Positions 55,935-57,618 of a stretch of 57,618 bases of DNA are shown here, piece after piece. The notes beneath the pieces were generated by a model. It was given only the letters and a program-made list of their open reading frames with translations, did not search any database and was not told the DNA's origin. Position 1 is the stretch's first letter. Each line of letters opens with the position of its first letter. The translations under genes and the position numbers were made by a program. Origin of the DNA: Gammaproteobacteria bacterium. GTDB taxonomy: Bacteria; Pseudomonadota; Gammaproteobacteria; Eutrophobiales; Eutrophobiaceae. The stretch spans positions 1 through 57,618 of the forward strand of contig JAJFKM010000008.1 in NCBI GenBank assembly GCA_021773215.1, in the 5' to 3' direction.

Positions 55935-56213
55935 TTACCGAATCGAAAAGTCAGGGTACTCCTGATATTCGACTGTTGCGCACTCAAGGTTTAATACCTT
56001 TGCCATACTAGGACCATGGGTCAGCCATTTTCTGAGTTCATCTAATAATGGCGCTTCGCCACAGGCTAAAACCTCAACACGGCCATCATCAAGGTTTCGA
56101 ACCCATCCCGAAAGGCCCAATAATTTGGCTTGTTGGCACGTTGCCATACGAAAGCAGACCCCTTGAACCCTACCGCTAACAAAACAATTTATCGATTTAT
56201 TCATATTATTCAA
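55935..56213 (-). CDS. acyP: Acylphosphatase
   Basis: 92 aa. The phosphate-binding loop [15 protein letters not shown] (Arg23 region) and [13 protein letters not shown] (catalytic Asn) are intact. It hydrolyses acyl phosphates in the cytoplasm. Its 5' region shares the 350-bp gap with the truncated plus-strand gene. Confidence 0.94.
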   Translation of the reverse strand: MNNMNKSINCFVSGRVQGVCFRMATCQQAKLLGLSGWVRNLDDGRVEVLACGEAPLLDELRKWLTHGPSMAKVLNLECATVEYQEYPDFSIR

Positions 56214-56232
56214 TTACTTACATATATTCAAT

Positions 56233-56254
56233 GTTGTCTCAATATAGAGACAAC
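56233..56254. repeat. Inverted repeat GTTGTCTC / GAGACAAC
   Basis: Perfect 8-bp arms with a 6-nt AATATA spacer, 20 bp upstream of the acyP start. It fits an operator or a hairpin in the acyP leader. Confidence 0.55.
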
Positions 56255-56434
56255 GTTAATGTCTTACCCTTGAGCAAATATTCTTAACCCATATTTAGAA
56301 TAGAGAAATATAATCTTATCTTGTTGATAATTATAATTATTTAATTGTTTTGCATTAAATTTTAGATAATAAAGTTAGCTCTATTAAATATAGACGTTCT
56401 GTCTACTTCATCACATTAACTTTTTGTTAGTGCT

Positions 56435-56456
56435 CAATATTCTGGATCGAATATTG
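56435..56456. repeat. Inverted repeat CAATATTC / GAATATTG
   Basis: Perfect 8-bp arms with a 6-nt spacer TGGATC, about 110 bp upstream of the plus-strand start at 56564. A possible regulator binding site; no regulator is identified. Confidence 0.5.
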
Positions 56457-56563
56457 CTGATAGTACTTTAAGTTTTTTAATAACAGCTCGTTAAAACATG
56501 GAAATGCTATTAAAAGCCAAATGATGAAAGACAACTATATTAATAATAAAGAAAATTAAAATT

Positions 56564-57618
56564 ATGAGCCAATTACCAACAAGAAAAACCTCAAATGGAA
56601 ATGAGATTGAAACTCGACCACTCTACATTGAAGAATGGCTTGACTCATTACCCTATATCGACTTCAACAAAACCAGCGCTTTACTTTATGAAGCATTAGT
56701 TGCAACGAATAAGGCAACGATTAAATCTGCTACTCGAATTGAGTTAGTCGAGTTGTATAACCGCCCTTATCAATATTATGTTGAGTCGCAAATTAAAGCA
56801 GGGGCGCAACATACATTACAAACGATAGATGCTATGCAAAGCCAAGTCTCTCGAATGAAAGAGATTGCTGTTGCATTAAGCTTCACATGTAAAATAGCTT
56901 TTGATACCGCTTTAAACAAAAAAACTCTCTGGAAACAATCAAAACCACCTGTTGAAGCGATGCTCATGTCGATGAACTATTTATCACATGCTCTGGTTTT
57001 CAGTTTTCTGGAATACGCTCCCGTACCTAAGAATGTCTGGCAACAGCTTAATTTTATTTATGACTTTGCTGAGTCCATCGGTTGTCATAAAAAGACCTTC
57101 TCAATACCGGGTGCTAACAATAAAAATGTAAACACCTCCATAGATCATAACTATAAAAAGATCATAATGGCGTCTCTGGTTGATCCTCATCATTTACCCT
57201 TTGGTGCCATATGGGAGATCTATGATCAACTTGATGCCTGGGCAGATTACACGCAGATAAGTCCTATGCGATTTGTGTCTAATACCACTGGGCATTTTGT
57301 GCTCGATTTAAAAACAGACGACAAACCTATGCCGTTAACAAAGTTTAATCCAGACAACTCAAACGAAAATAATCGCTTACTTGACTCGACTCCTCTTGAA
57401 AACCTGATTCAGAAACAGATCGATTTACTCCAAATGGGGCAACAGATAGATAAGAGCATCGTATTATCTCCTTTCTACGCGAAGTCTTTACTATCACACA
57501 TGCTCAAGGCTTGGGGATTACCACCTAAGCGTTATTTCCCGAGAAAAGCAAAGTCTGGACACCTGAATATTGTTACTGGCGTTAGTGCGATTTATTACTG
57601 CCTTAATAATGGCAATGC
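56564..57618 (+). CDS. Large cytoplasmic protein, truncated by the window (PilZ-associated type, tentative)
   Basis: At least 351 residues; the 3' end lies outside the window. No signal peptide. The N-terminal region, TRPLYIEEWLDSLPYIDFNK, then helical segments with ELYNRPYQYYVESQI, resembles a widespread gammaproteobacterial family whose C-terminus carries a PilZ c-di-GMP-binding domain. That domain would lie outside the window, so the assignment is tentative. AT-rich leader region upstream; the ATG has only a weak ribosome-binding site. Confidence 0.6.
   Translation, partial: MSQLPTRKTSNGNEIETRPLYIEEWLDSLPYIDFNKTSALLYEALVATNKATIKSATRIELVELYNRPYQYYVESQIKAGAQHTLQTIDAMQSQVSRMKEIAVALSFTCKIAFDTALNKKTLWKQSKPPVEAMLMSMNYLSHALVFSFLEYAPVPKNVWQQLNFIYDFAESIGCHKKTFSIPGANNKNVNTSIDHNYKKIIMASLVDPHHLPFGAIWEIYDQLDAWADYTQISPMRFVSNTTGHFVLDLKTDDKPMPLTKFNPDNSNENNRLLDSTPLENLIQKQIDLLQMGQQIDKSIVLSPFYAKSLLSHMLKAWGLPPKRYFPRKAKSGHLNIVTGVSAIYYCLNNGN

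Larger units (their letters stand above)
56214..56563. other. AT-rich divergent intergenic region with two inverted repeats
   Basis: 350 bp between the starts of acyP (-) and the next plus-strand gene. It contains two perfect 8-bp-arm inverted repeats, 56233-56254 and 56435-56456, and several TATAAT-like stretches, but no credible ORF. Confidence 0.5.

Overview
The window reads as chromosomal DNA of a non-enteric gammaproteobacterium. The evidence is the set of conserved housekeeping neighbourhoods: gpsA-secB-yibN divergent from gpmI-envC-ctpA-yibQ; dapF-DUF484-xerC-hslV-hslU-DUF971-ubiE-ubiJ-ubiB; leuA with rimI and cysM downstream; and pssA-psd-ilvC-ilvN-ilvB divergent from proS. Base composition looks moderately AT-rich throughout, and gene density is high. 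No rRNA or tRNA gene, CRISPR array or prophage was recognised. I do not assign a genus.

Layout. 1-2696 (-) is the 5' part of a very large secreted adhesin-like protein with a LamG-like domain between two copies of a repeated unit. 2891-10198 is housekeeping: glycerophospholipid, export and envelope genes, then a cell-wall and division group. 10466-15265 (-) is a compact accessory locus with a prepilin, a single-pass membrane protein, a GspE/PilB-type ATPase and two unrecognised exported proteins. Its 5' end is separated from an upstream alpha/beta-hydrolase gene by a complete IS30-family element (15286-16510). 17553-25755 (-) is the ubiquinone, HslVU, XerC and DapF block. 25869-30713 (-) holds an MscS channel, a TraB/GumN protein, NagZ and two Opp/Dpp-type permeases. 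30807-33135 (+) holds small membrane or basic proteins, an SMR exporter and a TPR protein. 33136-35486 (-) is an ECF-type sigma-factor locus (sigma factor, membrane partner, small acidic exported protein, DUF3106 protein) plus an EF-hand protein. 35586-36494 (+) is a cation diffusion facilitator. 36524-40250 (-) is an iron-uptake operon (hemP, TonB-dependent receptor, PepSY protein, tiny membrane protein) behind a strong promoter overlapped by a Fur-box match. 40422-48831 (-) holds a truncated globin, an L,D-transpeptidase, a peptide-binding lipoprotein, rlmD, an exonuclease, cysM, rimI, a UDG and leuA. 49075-53945 (-) is phospholipid and branched-chain amino-acid biosynthesis. proS, acyP and a truncated large gene close the window.

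Genes recovered by reading the sequence that are shorter than about 60 codons: hemP (40083-40250), a 59-residue membrane protein at the end of the iron operon (36524-36703), and a leucine-rich leader ORF upstream of leuA (48952-49044). Several starts were moved by ribosome-binding-site or family evidence: hslV GTG, hslU, the prepilin, the transposase, the CDF protein, the EF-hand protein, and the sigma factor, whose only plausible start is CTG.

Most interesting items: the minimal pilin/ATPase locus cut off by the IS30 element; the Fur-controlled hemP operon; the putative leu attenuator leader; a phosphatidylserine decarboxylase homologue with Gly where the self-cleaving Ser is expected; the CTG-initiated sigma factor; and several palindromic intergenic elements.
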